A stretch of 64,000 nucleotides of DNA, taken from positions 154,640,704 through 154,704,703 of the forward strand of contig NC_092859.1 in the NCBI RefSeq assembly GCF_032062135.1, written 5' to 3'. The stretch comes from Pyxicephalus adspersus (lineage: Eukaryota > Chordata > Amphibia > Anura > Pyxicephalidae). This document shows positions 1-12,540 of this stretch, in pieces (the stretch's first letter is position 1; every line of letters starts with the position of its first letter). The notes below the pieces were generated by a model. That model was not told where the DNA came from, did no database searches, and was given only the letters and a program-made list of their open reading frames with translations. The translations under genes were made by a program, and so were the position numbers.

Positions 1-514
1 TTTCTTGCAATAGTATCACAACCTAGGATTCCCTACAAATGGCAACTTAACTTGGCAGACATCTGTATTGACTACAGATAAGAGCATCAAACCATTATGA
101 ATAGGTCAACTTGCTGAACATGGCTGGTTCTTTGCACGATCATTTGCGGTATAGACTTATTTGTAGATATGTGTGGCATTGATAAATAATACTGGACAAA
201 TCTCTCAGGTAGCATCACCTGAGAATTATTGTGGACAGTCACTGGCGGGTTATAAAATAAACTGGATGCAGAAGAAAAGTTAACCAACTTGTCCTTCATT
301 GGGCTACTAGAAATGTAAACATTTGGGGGCAGTGTGGCATTTAGACTGGTAAAACAAGATATTGCAGACGATTTCCCTTTATGCAATAAACGGTCTTGTT
401 TAATACATAATTCCACTTCAACTTCTGCCCACAAGCTTACTTTAATAAAGACCATTCACTGCTGCTCTCTGTCCTTGTGCTAGGTGATTGGTGTTGTATC
501 CCCTTCTACTGAGC
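1..514. other. Non-coding, probable AAK1 intron
   Basis: No exon, RNA gene or recognised repeat was found. A 122-codon frame on the minus strand has no recognisable family features and no splice context, so it is not called as a gene. The stretch lies upstream of the AAK1 exon at 4146 and is inferred to be intron. Confidence 0.5.
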
Positions 515-890
515 TTAAAGCGGACCTAAACTCAAAATTTTTACTTTATGGTAGACAACCATTTTATATGAAGTAAAAATTATTTATTTTAAAACAGGGT
601 GCAGCGCTGCCCCTTTCTGTTTTGATCGCCACACAATGGAAGCGCAAAGCCTTCCAGGATACCAACGTCACGCATCCCGGGAGGCTCTGGCTACCGCTGT
701 CATGCATGCACAATGCAAGATCGGGTGACGTGTGAAGAAGAACCCGGAACAAGATGGTGGCCCCCGGGCCTAAGACAGATACCTGAACAACGCGGGACCC
801 ATTTGAAGAAACTTCCTAATGGATCGATGGATCTTCGTGATTAAAGGTAAGTGTGTTTTGTTTTTAATTTAGTTGCATTTTAAGGCCAGG
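515..890 (+). repeat. Interspersed repeat with ATGGNGGC (YY1-like) core, copy 1
   Basis: It starts with AAAGCGGACCTAAA and a stretch near AATTTTTACTTTA, continues through a GC-rich block with CGCACGATCGGGTGACGT-type sequence and AAGATGGTGGC at 751, and ends with AAAGGTAAGTGTGTTTT. The same order of blocks occurs at 34972-35450 and 36870-37280, and partly near 14100-14420, 16600-16920 and 47520-47775. I infer a dispersed mobile repeat; the class was not determined. Confidence 0.6.
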
Positions 891-2009
891 CAGCCTGTAG
901 TGGGTCGGCCTCCTGGGCCCATCCCACAGGCTATGCACAGCACAGTGATGACACCAGTACTTTTTCAGGTTAATATATAAATTTGTAAAGACATATTTTG
1001 TATTGGATGTAGAAGCCAGAGACAACCTATCTAATAGCATCGCAGAACCATGGTAAAATATCAAACATGGCTTCCACCGTATGTTCCACCGTATGGATGG
1101 CTCTACTTTGCATGGAAGATACTTATGTGGCCTGAATCTTCTTTTTTGCTATGAAAAGTATTTAAATATGTATGTGTGTGTGCGTCTTGCAATATCAGTG
1201 TATTCTTTGATTGTGCAGATGTCCCTGAGAAAGTTGCATCTCTATCCGTATATTCACCAAGGTCAATGTGACCCATCTCTGTATGTCTATAGGAACCGCT
1301 TTCTCTGCCATGTATTAGTTTTTGATGTCTTTAAAAAATGTCCTCCAAGCCTACAAAGTCTGTGGGCTCCTCCTCTGTATTCCAAATTTCTACCCGTGTT
1401 CAATACACCGATCTATAATCTTCTGTATTGTATAAAAAAAAAAAAAAAAAACATTCTCTTCTGGAGAACATTTATCATTACCTTAGGAAAAAATAAAGAA
1501 GTGAATTTTGACTTGTGTGTGTATATAAATATATATATATCTTTGTTATTTTGTTCAATGCTCCTCATTCCTCCAGCTAGAATTCCCTCATTTTTCTCCC
1601 AAGTTTTCCCAGGAAGGGTAAAATGTAGAGAAAAAGACCACATGGCGTTTCCAACCTGCTCATTTCCTGATTGTATAATAGAATTCAATCTATTTCTGTG
1701 AATTAAAGTATTTTAAAGAATGGTTTCTAGCCTTTGATTTCTCTTCTTGTCATCCACGTGAAAGTCTTAAAAAAGGAAACATCTAATTGGTTTGTAAAAA
1801 TGATGTAACGTATCTAATTGTAGCTATTTTGAAATTAAGTCCCATGAATATTTCATTTCTGTCTACAGCCAACTAGATTTTTGTGTAGCTACTAAAAAAA
1901 AAATATTTTGTGTTCCTTGTAATAGCACCATTTTTAATTTCAACTGGGGAAGCCACAAAATCCTCTGCCTCTGGCCCTATGATTGGCTTATGAACTCCTA
2001 CAATCAACT
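891..2009. other. Non-coding, AAK1 intron
   Basis: AT-rich unique-looking sequence with a short A run near 1434-1451 and TA-rich stretches. Frames of 206 and 91 codons overlap on opposite strands here, but neither shows a recognisable domain. No exon was identified. Confidence 0.4.
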
Positions 2010-2470
2010 TTATTATTAATATTAAACAGGATTTATATAGTGCCAACATATTAGTACTGTACATTAAATAGGGGTTGTAAATGACAGACAGATACAGATG
2101 GTGACACAGGAGGAGGAGAGGACCCTGCCCCAAAAAGCTTACAATCTAAGAGGAGGGGAAAGTATCACACAATAGAAGGGGGATATGGAATGGTGAGAAG
2201 TAGTGAGGGATTAGGAGACAGAAGAAGATGGGTAAGCAAGTTTAAAAAGATGGGTTTTGAGTGCACTTTTAAAGGGAGAGAAGGTAGGAGCAAGCCAAAT
2301 AGGACGAGGGAGACTATTCCAGAGAGTCGGGACAGCTCTAGAAAAGTCTTGGAGCCGTGCGTGTGATGAGGTTATGAGTGAGGAAGTCATTAGTAGATCA
2401 TTGGAGGAGCGAATAGCGATAGTTATGTATGCGGGGCCTAAACCTTTCTCCATGCCATGGAGAGATTTGA
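2010..2470 (-). mobile_element. LINE/L2-like 3' end (RT C-terminus plus tail)
   Basis: Read on the minus strand, the frame contains the C-terminal signature of L2/Rex/CR1-type reverse transcriptase proteins (TLWNSLP...FK.ALKTHLFKLAYP). It is followed by the 3'UTR phrase TTGTAAGCTTTTTGGGGCAG, and then the GTACTAATATGTTGGCACTATATAAAT tail type that ends in ATT repeats. The 5' part of the element is absent, as expected for a 5'-truncated non-LTR insertion. This is one of about a dozen copies in the window. It lies in AAK1 intron sequence. Confidence 0.75.
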
Positions 2471-4145
2471 AGTAAATGACTGCTATGGTGGATTCTTTTG
2501 GGTTGTCAGTGCTTGTACGGTCTCTCTGTATCCTACTTCCTTTAATTTTTTTTCTAACCTAAGCCTAAACTACTGCTTTTCATCTTCTGGATTACAAATC
2601 TGTCCTGCTATACATAATACAAGGTAAGAATTGATGTGAAAACATGTGAGCACACTCTTCCTTTTATTACATTGGGTGTTACCATTAGAGTTTTGTGAGT
2701 TATCTTTGAGTAACATTTGTAACAAATTGGTCTTTTCCTCTCATGTGAATGAGAAGGTGATTGGTTACTGTGTGTAAGTATTAGGGTATTTGTTGAAGTG
2801 TGAAAATGTGTTGGATTCATTATCTGCTCAAAGCAATTCTTTGCTGCCATTGGCGGAGTATCAGTTTTGCTTTACAGAATGTCCTCCTCATTTGCATTGC
2901 TCAACAATGAATATTGGAGAGGACATCTGTAGACTGCAAAGCAGAACGTCAGCCTGTACATAGAATAAATAAATCAAGTAAAGATCTAAAACAGCCTTAA
3001 AGTATATGCCCAGCCATTTTGTTGTATAGACGTGGTGGGATTAGAACTCATGGTCAGGTTTGCTGCTGGCTCTATCAGGGTTCCTTGTCCTGCTGAAAAC
3101 ATTTTACTAACTAGAAAGTGAAGGGAACTCTCCAACACCAACCTCAGCCCACATCAACTCAATAGAAATCCATTTTTTTATTAAAATGTGATAATGGCGT
3201 TTACATAGTAGCTCTAAACTAACTCCAGATCCCAGTTTTAGAACCCAGCCAGGGCCTGGGTCATGTTGAAGCTGTGCGAGCCAGGCAATCTGGACGAACT
3301 TTCTGATAAGTATTGCAGAGCAGCAGTTTAGGTTGTAGGGCAGCAGGGGATGGAATTCTCTTTAGCATATTAAGGGAATATGTTCTGAAAATGCCTGATC
3401 TTTCAGTGGGGTCTAAATTATTTTACATTTATTCCACAATACCCCACAATAAAGGGTCCCATAGCAGTACTCACCCTCCCTATTCTTCAATGTTGCATTT
3501 TTTTTTCTCTGGTCCCAACTACAGTTCTTATTGTAGGCGGCAGAGCATTCGGCATCGTCCTTCTCATGTCATGTTTTAAAGCTGTCCTGGGCAGAGAATG
3601 ATAGAATTAGCACCTACATCATTACATCCTCCAGAGCAGGTTATGTTTTAATCTCTTTAAATATATTGCAAAACCTAAATGTATGATCTGTCAAATAGGG
3701 TTAATAATGCTTTTGTAATTGGGGCTACAGAACAGGATCAGAGAGTTTCCAGTTGGCTTTGTAATGAGATGACGTAGTAGTCCTCAAATTCTCGAGAAAT
3801 TTGCTGTGATTTTTGGTCAGCAAAAAGCAGTGACCTCAAATAGAGTTTGCATTTTTTTAAACCGGAAATAATAACCATTTCAGTTGGTTTTTGCCATAAT
3901 TGATAGGGGCCTTTGGCAAAGCCATGGCAATTAAAGCCCAACAAATTGGTCAGGTTAATATGGGAATACTGATGGTGTATAGAACAAAGTGATGAATAGG
4001 ATGTTTTATGGGCCAAATGTGCATGCTTTCTGCCTTATATCTCATTTCCTCTCAAGGCAATGCTGGTCAGATGTGACCATGTGCCACCCAAAGTAAGGAG
4101 AACAATAGATGTACATTTATGTTTCTTAGCATCCCCACATTACAG
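2471..4145. other. Non-coding, AAK1 intron
   Basis: No exon was recognised between the LINE fragment and the 4146 exon. The sequence holds only short frames without family features and ordinary AT-rich DNA. The polypyrimidine stretch and ACATTACAG acceptor at its end lead into the 4146 exon. Confidence 0.5.
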
Positions 4146-4205
4146 TGGAAACCACGCATCTCTACGTGCAGACAGGTAGTCGGAGTGATTCCCAGGAAGT
4201 AGATG
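4146..4205 (+). CDS. AAK1: AAK1 penultimate coding exon (60 nt)
   Basis: A short exon set between an acceptor (ACATTACAG) and a strong donor (GATG followed by GTGAGT). Read in the phase that joins to the next exon it gives ETTHLYVQTGSRSDSQEVD, and its last base supplies the first base of a split Gly codon completed at 4473-4474. The 267-nt intron between the two is GT-AG. The segment is serine- and acid-rich, which suits the disordered tail of a Numb-associated kinase. Its first two bases complete a codon begun in an exon that lies outside the window or is not recognised. I infer the assignment from splice phase and position; I did not recognise the peptide itself as a family signature. Confidence 0.7.
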
Positions 4206-4472
4206 GTGAGTTCAGGCAGCTGTACAGCTACAACCAATTTTAGTTATGCTTAGTTAGGTTTTGACTTTGTAAATTTGCTTTGTTCAGTTATGGGTTCAGT
4301 TGGCCTTTAGGTAACTCATAGCCGTAAATGTAATTTTAATGCAGTGTGAACAGTTAAGAAACTTTATTGCTATTTGAAGATCACTTTTGATTTTTCCTGA
4401 TTCTGCCCATTTGTGTGTTTGAAGTTTCAAATCTAAATTACCCTAAAAATGTGTTTCTTTTTCTTTTTCTAG

Positions 4473-5521
4473 GAGTCCTTCAAGGTGCCCATGCTTTCTC
4501 ACTAGGGAATGATGGAACACCTAAAGGTCCTGGTGCTGCCCCTCCGCCTACTAATAACACTGATATTTTAGAGTTAAAGGATGAATGTCCATCAAAAGGT
4601 CCATCCAGTTGCAGTTCTTTTCATAGCAGTGAAGGGGAAGGTATGGACCCTGAGACTGACCTGTTGGATTGCAGTGGATCAAGACCACTTCTAATGGAAT
4701 CAGATGAAGAAGACGGTTCTAAAAAGCCCAAGGAAATCCCATTTGTTAAATCTCCAGAGGAGCTTATTTCTAGCCAGATGTCCCATATATATAAACCAGA
4801 GAAAATCAACCAGGTGGGCTTTAATGAAGAAGTGGATGTCTTTGCAACTGCTCCATTTAGAAGTTCCAGGGTTCTACAGGATGATTCTGATATATTCACA
4901 AATGCTCCATTTGTAGCCAAGCCCAATGCTGTTTTGAGCCAGAAAGAAGAACCTGACATCTTCCTTAGAGCTCCATTCACAAGGAAAATAAGTGTTGAAG
5001 AGACAGATCCTGCTGCCCTATCTCAAGCTCAATCATCTCTCAAAGGGCTTGAACTTTCATCAGCAGCTAATTCCACATTCCGAAACACAGACTTGATAAC
5101 GGGAGGCGCTTCCATAAAGACTTCATACACTACTGGAAACCTGTATGCACATTCCAGCAGAAGCAATGAGTCACCTGAGGCCTCTCTTTATCTAAATGCT
5201 TCCAAGGACCCACACAGTGCAGAGAATCACAGGATCCCCGACCCTGAGGCAGCCCAGGAGGTCGTATTTGGGACTGTGGTTACAAAGCCATTCCGCCCTC
5301 AGTCTTTGTCCAAATATTCCCGTCACTACAACCCTCAAGATGTCCAGCATGTTGAAGCACAGCCTATTGCTGCTTATAAAGTTGTATCTCATGTTGCAAA
5401 AGCCTCTGTGGCTGGATCGGTTCCCATCAATCAAGTCACCTACAGAACTTCAGACATCTCAAGTGCAGATCCATTTGGCTCAGCTCCATTTCCTGCCAAA
5501 GCTGGAAGACAAAATCCATAA
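4473..5521 (+). CDS. AAK1: AAK1 terminal coding exon (long-isoform C-terminal tail)
   Basis: This exon encodes 348 residues after the split Gly, ending at TAA 5519-5521. Family knowledge: AAK1 is a Ser/Thr kinase of the Numb-associated kinase family that phosphorylates the AP-2 mu subunit and works at clathrin-coated pits. Seen here: no kinase domain, but a low-complexity acidic/serine tail with a DLLDC clathrin-box-like stretch and spaced D-x-F...APF motifs (DVFATAPF, DIFTNAPF, DIFLRAPF, DPFGSAPF), the last including a DPF AP-2 appendage-type motif. Near its end it reads VTYRTSDISSADPFGSAPFP. The paralogue BMP2K may have a similar tail. I prefer AAK1 because NFU1 follows directly on the same strand, as in human 2p13. 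The acceptor is TTTTTCTAG. The protein is partial because all N-terminal exons lie upstream of the window. Confidence 0.8.
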
Positions 5522-7819
5522 AATATGATCTATAGTTTATGCTTTGTCTCTTAGAATTCCCCAAACATTCATGCCTGGAGTTACAATGCACTTCTTATTA
5601 ATGCATTAATCCTTTTTGTGTTCACACCTTTTGAGCACCTCACTGAAGTGCACCAATCACCTCGAAATCAGCCACAAGAATAGGCGTATGATTACAGGAA
5701 ACTTACACTGGTGGTTTCCTCCAGACTCCAAACCTATAAATGGCTTCATGTCTACATGTGTAACCAATTTCCTGGGTGTAGTTACATCTGTTTGGTAACA
5801 CAAGTAGGAAAAGCATTACGCTAGAACTTTTTTCTAAACTTGATTTGAATGAGGTCAGCCTTTATTGTGAATATTCATGCAGATCAGAACATCAACTGCA
5901 TTGCCTTTAGGTCTCAACTGACATTTGGTGCAGTTGGATCTCCTGATTTCATGGGAGTGCACAGATTTCTACAGCTACCATTCAAATATTGCAGTGTTGT
6001 GTGAAAAAGTAGCTGTATATAACTATGAGACCAACATGCTGCTTGGTGACCATGTAGGAGTGCATACACCTTTCTCTGAGTTCCTATTTCCAATTTTTTT
6101 AATGGAAACCGGTTACAGCTAATACCTGGTACAGTTGAGAATCCCATCATAAAGAAGATCTTAGGGCAGGCATGTCATTGTATCTGATGTTGCAGTAATG
6201 TGATTTTCCCGAACATGAGTACAGATTTAGAGTTGGAGGATGGGGAGCCTTGGCTGTGAAAGATGGTAGCTATTCTGACCGGTTCCCTTTAATCCATGGT
6301 TGTGTACGGGTTAATGCGTTAATGACCTATGATTTATTTTTTTGTTCTATATTAAATTGTGTTTAGTTCAGTTTGTTTTGAAACCTTAGAAATTGAGGTG
6401 CCTTATTTATGGAGATGAACAATCTTGTCCTGCCGTGCAGTGCCTGGTATTAAACTCTTCCTATACAAATCTCTAAAAAGTCTTTAGAAATAAAAAATTT
6501 ATAGGTTACAAAGGACCCATTTACCAGCTTCGGCAAACATGAGGACTGATCCTTCATCTCAGCCTTAGCTTTTTTTTTTTTTTTATTTTAATGAACCTTT
6601 ATTATATATTTCTTTTAACTCTTTATTTTTCTGCCTGTTTCATATTGTACTTCCCAATGCATTGGGAAGCACTTGAAGAGAAAGGCTACAAGAACTTTCT
6701 AAATGTCCACCGCTTTTCCTGTGGACCACAAGTCTTTAAAACATAAATTGCATTTTGCTTAGGTCAACTGCTGAGAGTTTGAGAATGGAAAATAGAACTC
6801 TCAAATCTCACATGGATCCTTATAGATTTCTAGGGCTTCAGTAAGGAGATATACAAACCCACGACATGCCTGTGACAGATTGAACTTGGCTTCTCAGCTT
6901 GTATTCTGGAATCTGCTAAAGCAAGTGTATATGTCTATGGATATTCCACCATATGATATGATATGATATAAAATCTATGTGCTTGCTAGCTGATTCTCCA
7001 TAGGAATAAAAAAAACAATACCTGAAGCTCCCAATGTCTTATTCATGTAGGAGTTCCAGACAGAAGAACTTAATCATTGGATCTCTTCACAAAGAAAAAG
7101 TGTTGAATAGCCTTCTGCCACATCTCATGCATGTCTCAAGGGTCTTGACGTTGCATCTTCAGGGCTAAAACCCTGGCTCGCTCTAGCTAAAAGAGAAAAA
7201 AATAAGCTATTTCAACTAGATGAGGGTTATGTATATAAAAAGAATGTTAAGGAATTGCCTCTGTTATCCAAGCATCAGAAACGCGACAACTGGAGTACAG
7301 CTGCTATGTGCAATACTTTTGGCATTTCTTGAATACAAATACCTTGTGTGGTGCATTGACTTAATATTTAGAAATCAAAAGGGACAACTTGGTAATTATG
7401 GGGAACACAGACGCTTTCTATAATGATGCAAATTATTGTATTGCCAGATCTTGCAGGATCATTGTAAACACCCCCAGTTTGTATACACACCTTTCCAATT
7501 GTCCTTAATAAATTGAATCTGGCCTTTATGAAAATAAATCATGGCATCTCATTGAAAATTACCTTTGCTGCTTGGCCTTTTCTAAGGTCAATAAATCTGG
7601 TTGGCCTGGTGGTTCTGGGCTTGCATATTATAATTGCTCTTGCATTCCTGCAGTAATTATGGCATAAGCATTCCCATTTCTGGTACTTATTCAATGCAAG
7701 TGCAGCCTCCCTTGCGGTGATCTTGTAAGCAGTCCCAAAGGGAGACAGCAGGGATTTTTTTTTTTTTTTTGCAGTATTAATTTCTCTTTTACTGCTGTAT
7801 TTAGCTTACATTCAATGAT
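5522..7819 (+). other. AAK1 3'UTR and downstream DNA
   Basis: No gene follows the AAK1 stop. Several AATAAA-like hexamers occur (near 6488 and 7508), so the transcript end cannot be fixed from sequence. Poly-T runs lie near 6571 and 7756. Where the UTR ends within this stretch is inference. Confidence 0.4.
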
Positions 7820-8128
7820 TTAGGCTGTGTACACATGTGCAGTAGTTGTTGTTGGAAAGGATCTTTCACGACCCTTTCCAATGACAAAAGACTGAATGAG
7901 GTCTGTACATACAGCACCGTTCTGCTCTATGGAGAGGGGAGGGCAGGAGAACCACAGAGCGGAACCCCGCTGTGCTCTTTCCCCTTCACTTACATTATGA
8001 TAGTTCCTTGTTCGTGGATCCGCCAGGACGGACAAGGAGCGCTGTACACCTGCTAGATTCTTGTCCGATATCAGCCCTGAGGTGTTTATCGAACGAGAAT
8101 CATCTGATGTGTGTATGTAGCCTTAGTT
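7820..8128. repeat. Interspersed repeat with inverted GTGTGTA/TACACAC-like ends
   Basis: It begins TTAGGCTGTGTACACATGTG and ends with GATGTGTGTATGTAGCCTTA, which are roughly inverted copies of each other. The interior carries matching inverted pieces: GGAAAGGATC...GACCCTTTCC near the start, and CTTGTTCGTGG...GGACAAGGAGC further in. The shape suggests a non-autonomous DNA transposon. The family is not named with certainty. Confidence 0.55.
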
Positions 8129-9400
8129 AGTCCTGCCATATAACTTGAATGGTGGCTGCCATTGCTGACTTTTCCATGGAGAATGCTAGTTCATGATAGT
8201 TTCGCTTCAATATGCTATGAGTATCTTACCTATAGTATGTTAAAGATTTGTAACACTAATTTACAACATATCTGTTACTGCAAAACATTGGAACCAGGCA
8301 CCAAAAGAAGTCCAGCAATGGTAGGTCCCATACTTTCGTTATAACAGAGTCATTTTAAACCAGATGAGATCACTAACGTATGGTACTAAAGGAGTCCCAT
8401 TATTCTTAAATTGGCCATATATTAATTACAATTTTCATAGATTAGATGTTAGATTTAGTAATAAATGTTATCTCACAAAAATCTATTAAAAGCTGGCCAT
8501 ACTCTGGTCAATCTAGCCATAAGGAGGTGGGGTTGAGGGGGTTGCAGATTACAACATCATAGAAAGTTGATCTGCTGCATACAAAACATTTTTTACCCAA
8601 AAAACATAATAAATAAACACGTAAAAGTTGGGCAATATTGCAATGGGCCATTTTAACCCCTATTTGTTGGTATGTTTGCAGGCTCGATGTGGACAAAGTT
8701 GATTTGTAAACAGCGGTGTTTGTGCTTCCCTTTCCCTGCCCTTTTCCATCTCTCCCAAGTTGTGGTGGTGAATCCAATGGCATACCAAACAAAGCCCGTA
8801 TGAGATGATTTTTTAAAATGTGACAAATTATCTGCTGCTGTATTTAAAAGGAACATGAAGTGAGAAGCAAAATGGGGTCACCATTGCTGACCTCTTCTCA
8901 ACAATGGTAGCTAAATGGCTGGCTCTGTTTTCAGTATTTCAAATAACTGACCTAGAATGAGCATTGGATAGATTGGAGCTGAAGTGTGACGTCATGAATC
9001 GTCATCCACATAAGAGCCGAGCAACAATCGTTTTTAGAAGGATAGCAAGCAATGGCAGCCTCCATTTACACATGCTGATACTGGAAGCTGCCCTTGCTGA
9101 CCTTATTCTATAGACTGCTATTTTCCTGCATGGAATGCTGATCTTGTGGTGTCCGTAGTCTCTGTCACACCTGAAACAAGCCTGCAGGTAACTGTGTGAC
9201 AGGTTGTGGTAAATACCTGAGCTACATGCTCATTCTGGGTCAGTGGTTCCAAACGCATTAAAGGCCAAGGATCAGAAAACCAAATAGGCAAGCTGTATAT
9301 CATAGAACCCGGTCCACAATGGCAGCTTAGCTCTCAGGGACAGGTCCACACGTTTGCTTCAAGAATAAAAGAAAAAGTGAAATCATGTTACAAATTCATT
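8129..9400. other. Intergenic, degenerate repeated phrases
   Basis: No gene. Short related phrases of the type GGCTGCCATTGCTGAC recur at about 8155, 8878 and 9088, suggesting an old degenerate repeat. The frames on either strand show no protein family. Confidence 0.35.
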
Positions 9401-9404
9401 TCTG

Positions 9405-9600
9405 TCTTCCAAAGTGATACTAGCCCAGGCACCAAGTTTAAAAATTCCCATCAATTTCTGATGTTAACAGCTGAAGTCTCTTAAAACTCTGATGTAGGGC
9501 TTGGCTGACTCATTTGCCTTTTTAGCAACATCAGGCTATAACATATCTCTATTTCAATATCCTTACATTTGTTTCTGACAATCATCCCCAGATTAGTTTC
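9405..9600 (+). repeat. Diverged duplicate, copy A
   Basis: The block beginning GTGATACTAGCCCAGGCACC and ending TTCTGACAATCATCCCCAG matches 11030-11260 in the same order (GTGATACCAGTCCAGGCACC ... TTCTGACAATCAGCCCTGG), with many differences and indels. It may be a local duplication or two copies of an old dispersed repeat. Confidence 0.55.
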
Positions 9601-11029
9601 TTTCTTTGCTATCTACTTATTGCAGTCCGCATGCTCTGCTCTCTCATCACATATATTAACTAAAGTCAAATCTTCTACTTCATGAGCATTTTCCTCTGCT
9701 ATCTTTCTCATTGTAAAAAAAAAAAATGCACTGTTGCACTGTAAATAAATGACCATCTGAGTAGATCTTTGAGGCTCAATTTAGATCTATGAGATGCATA
9801 AATGCAGCCCATTCAAACTGAACTGGCTGCCAACTTACCCTAATAAGAATTTTTCCTCCCACAAGCATGTTCTGTTTTGTGGAGCCATTCAAAACCAATA
9901 TTGGCTCATGTGCTGGTGGCAGTACCATACGAGTGACCAAAGCTCCCAGATCTAAATGGGCCCTAAGGGCCAATATCACCGAAGACATATTTGTAGCAAC
10001 TTATCATGAACAGAGAATGATCAGAGTAAAATCCTTTTGTTGGATCACAGAAGTCAGTGTATTTTTCTGTATTGACTGGCTGCTTCTTTTACCTTTGTTT
10101 GAGCCTCCTATAAAAAGACTGGCATGTTCCATGACAGGTGCACTTTACATGCGCAATACAGTGCAGTTAAATAAAACACAGCTAACTTGCAATGATATCC
10201 AAGTGTAAAAATCAGTGTTCAGAACCCGGACTGTTATATACAGCGATGTGATAAGGTTCCGTGTGCTTAGATCAGCTTGTACTGTACATTCAGGTGTTAT
10301 TTATTAATCAGGGGTCTCCCCTTATACAGGGACTCTTGACTAAAAGTGCCTAAAAGAACTGTTCCTCTTGGCAGCCGCCATCTCCCTTTCCTGCACTAAG
10401 GACGCAAGGGATTCTATTTAATTCTTGTAAGTGGACGGTTTGTCTTTTGGTCACCTTTGATCAAGGGGCCGAGGTTGATGTCATTTATGTTCTGTTCGTT
10501 GGCTTTTGTATTTGGAAAGATGAATTGTGTCTCTGTTACTTCACTAGAAAGACCTGCATGAGAAATAATATGGCTGCCGTTGTTGACCTGTGCCACCGGT
10601 CCGTTTGTTCCCGGCTTAAGCAAAGCCCAAGCAGGCATGTAGGCGGTGAAATCAGAGCTCTGGATTTGCATGCTTTGTCCATTTTTCAGTAATGGACCCC
10701 CTCTCCAATATCTGTTGTTCTTTTCCCTAAAGGGTATGTATAGCCTGAGCTTTTTATTTTTTGTTTTTTTGGGAGAGTATGAAGAAATTAGGACTTGCTA
10801 AGTCCCTTCTGGGAAGCAACATCTTCTCAGATCTGGTGAACAATGGGCCACCATGGGAGACACCTGTTAGGTGGCAATTGATTCTGAGGGCAATTCCGCT
10901 ACCAAATAGGACAAATTAAAGAATAAAATGACCCTATCATGGGAGGTTATGAAGGCTGACGATATTTACATCTGTCATGCTTTTGCAGTTATAGAGAAAG
11001 AAAGTCTTCCAAATATGCTAAATGCTCTA
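9601..11029. other. Intergenic, no gene seen
   Basis: A 113-codon frame at 9867-10208 and its minus-strand overlap show no recognisable domain. A further TGGCTGCCGTTGTTGACC phrase near 10571 belongs to the degenerate repeat theme of this region. Confidence 0.35.
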
Positions 11030-11260
11030 GGCAGTGATACCAGTCCAGGCACCAATTATACAATGACTCCTCCATCAATATGCCATGTGTGCAGCTAAAA
11101 ACAGGTGAATGCCATCTCCTCGACTGTTCTATTTTCTTATTTAGTGATAGGCAGATAAATCAGCCAATCAGGGTTCTCGTTTGTATGAACAATTTCATGG
11201 GGCTATAACTTATCACTATATAAAAATCTTTAGGATTATTCTGACAATCAGCCCTGGAAT
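11030..11260 (+). repeat. Diverged duplicate, copy B
   Basis: Partner of the 9405-9600 block about 1.6 kb upstream, in the same orientation. The shared order of landmarks is CCAGGCACCAA, CATCAAT, GGCTATAAC and TTCTGACAATCA. Confidence 0.55.
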
Positions 11261-12471
11261 GAGCTGTATAGAGATGAGGAGTTCTGATTTGGGTCAATGA
11301 TGAAGGGCAGGCAACCACCATTTTCCAGTGTCCAGCACTGGCAGCCCCCTTATTTATCTTAAGAGTCATTTTATTCTAAAAATTAAAAACGTTTTGGCTA
11401 TGCATATCCTTAAAATAAAAGGTCAGCAATATATAAGTCTTCACTGCTAACCTTTTTTCTGAAGATACTGGTTTGTTGTCATCTGGATTAAATGGTTCCA
11501 TTGCTTTGGTTTGCAATGGAGGTTAGGAGTCCTGACTTCACTTCCTGACTTCACTTTTCAAAGGCTCGTTCCCAGGAACCCAGCTCACTGAGACCAGAGA
11601 CAGCCAGGCATCTATAAATTCAGGAGGTCAATAATGGCAGCTCTCCTATTTCTCTGTAAGGGTTTCCTTTCACTGAAGAGCTCCAGTCCCTGCTTACAGC
11701 GTGTGATCCCAGAGATACTTCTAGAGCCAGAACCTTCATCTGTCTTCTTGTACCGGTTTAAAGTGCTGCTCCCCTGTATTACATAAGGGGAAAAATGACT
11801 TGTGGTTAAAAATAAATTCTCCTTCACATGACTAGAATCTGTCTCCTGCTTTCTTTGGTCTTAAATCATACACACAACGCATTTTCCTGATCTGTTACAA
11901 TTTCACATAACACAAAAATAAAAATAATTATTATATTGATATTCCGTGACAACTGAAAGGAATATTCTCCTTCCTTATCAAGAATCAACCTGTATCGGCA
12001 CTGTACATGAAAAAAAAGTCTGATAGGAATCCAAGGGGCTATAAATAAAAAGTCTCAATCTGATAGTCCAGTGCCATATTTTTATTTTAAGGTTTTGAAA
12101 TCTTGATTGTTTTAATAAGAGGAAAGTGTTGTTTCCTGATAACCAGAATTGTAACACAGCCCTATCAGAAATTTCTGGACTCCATAGTCAGTACACATCC
12201 TGGGCTCCCCTTCTTCATGCCTAAAAGTTTCACTATTGCAAAAATCACGCTTTTTTAATCAAACATTACCCCTCATCCTCCCCTAATGGTGGCCCTGGGC
12301 CCTTTTCTATGGACACAAAATTGACGATCAGAAGTTCTATCTATATGTAAAGAGTAATTGTTATAATTGGAAGTAGTGTATGCAGCTACTTACTGTTACT
12401 TTTGAAAAATCAGGGGAAAAAAAAAAACAACTGATCTGCAGTGTTTACTATAGTGATCAAAACTATTGCCT
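11261..12471. other. Intergenic, no gene seen
   Basis: AT-rich DNA with no exon, RNA gene or recognised element. A TGGCAGCTCTCCTATTTCTC phrase near 11635 recurs in similar form near 41550, hinting at an unclassified dispersed repeat. Confidence 0.35.

Positions 12472-12504
<33 letters not shown>
12472..12504. repeat. (TAA)n microsatellite
   Basis: Uninterrupted TAA units, about eleven repeats. Confidence 0.95.
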
Positions 12505-12540
12505 TGCCTTCTCCATAGGCTCCTATAAAGTGGTGATCAG

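Noticed and set aside
87..455. 122-codon minus-strand frame
   Set aside because: No recognisable family or conserved pattern; length is compatible with chance in AT-rich DNA.
1081..1701. 206-codon + strand frame
   Set aside because: Low-complexity and lysine/phenylalanine-rich translation across an A run, no motif, no splice logic, inside presumed AAK1 intron.
2608..2850. Minus-strand 80-codon frame resembling a His/Ser-rich peptide
   Set aside because: No motif, no conserved context, within presumed intron.
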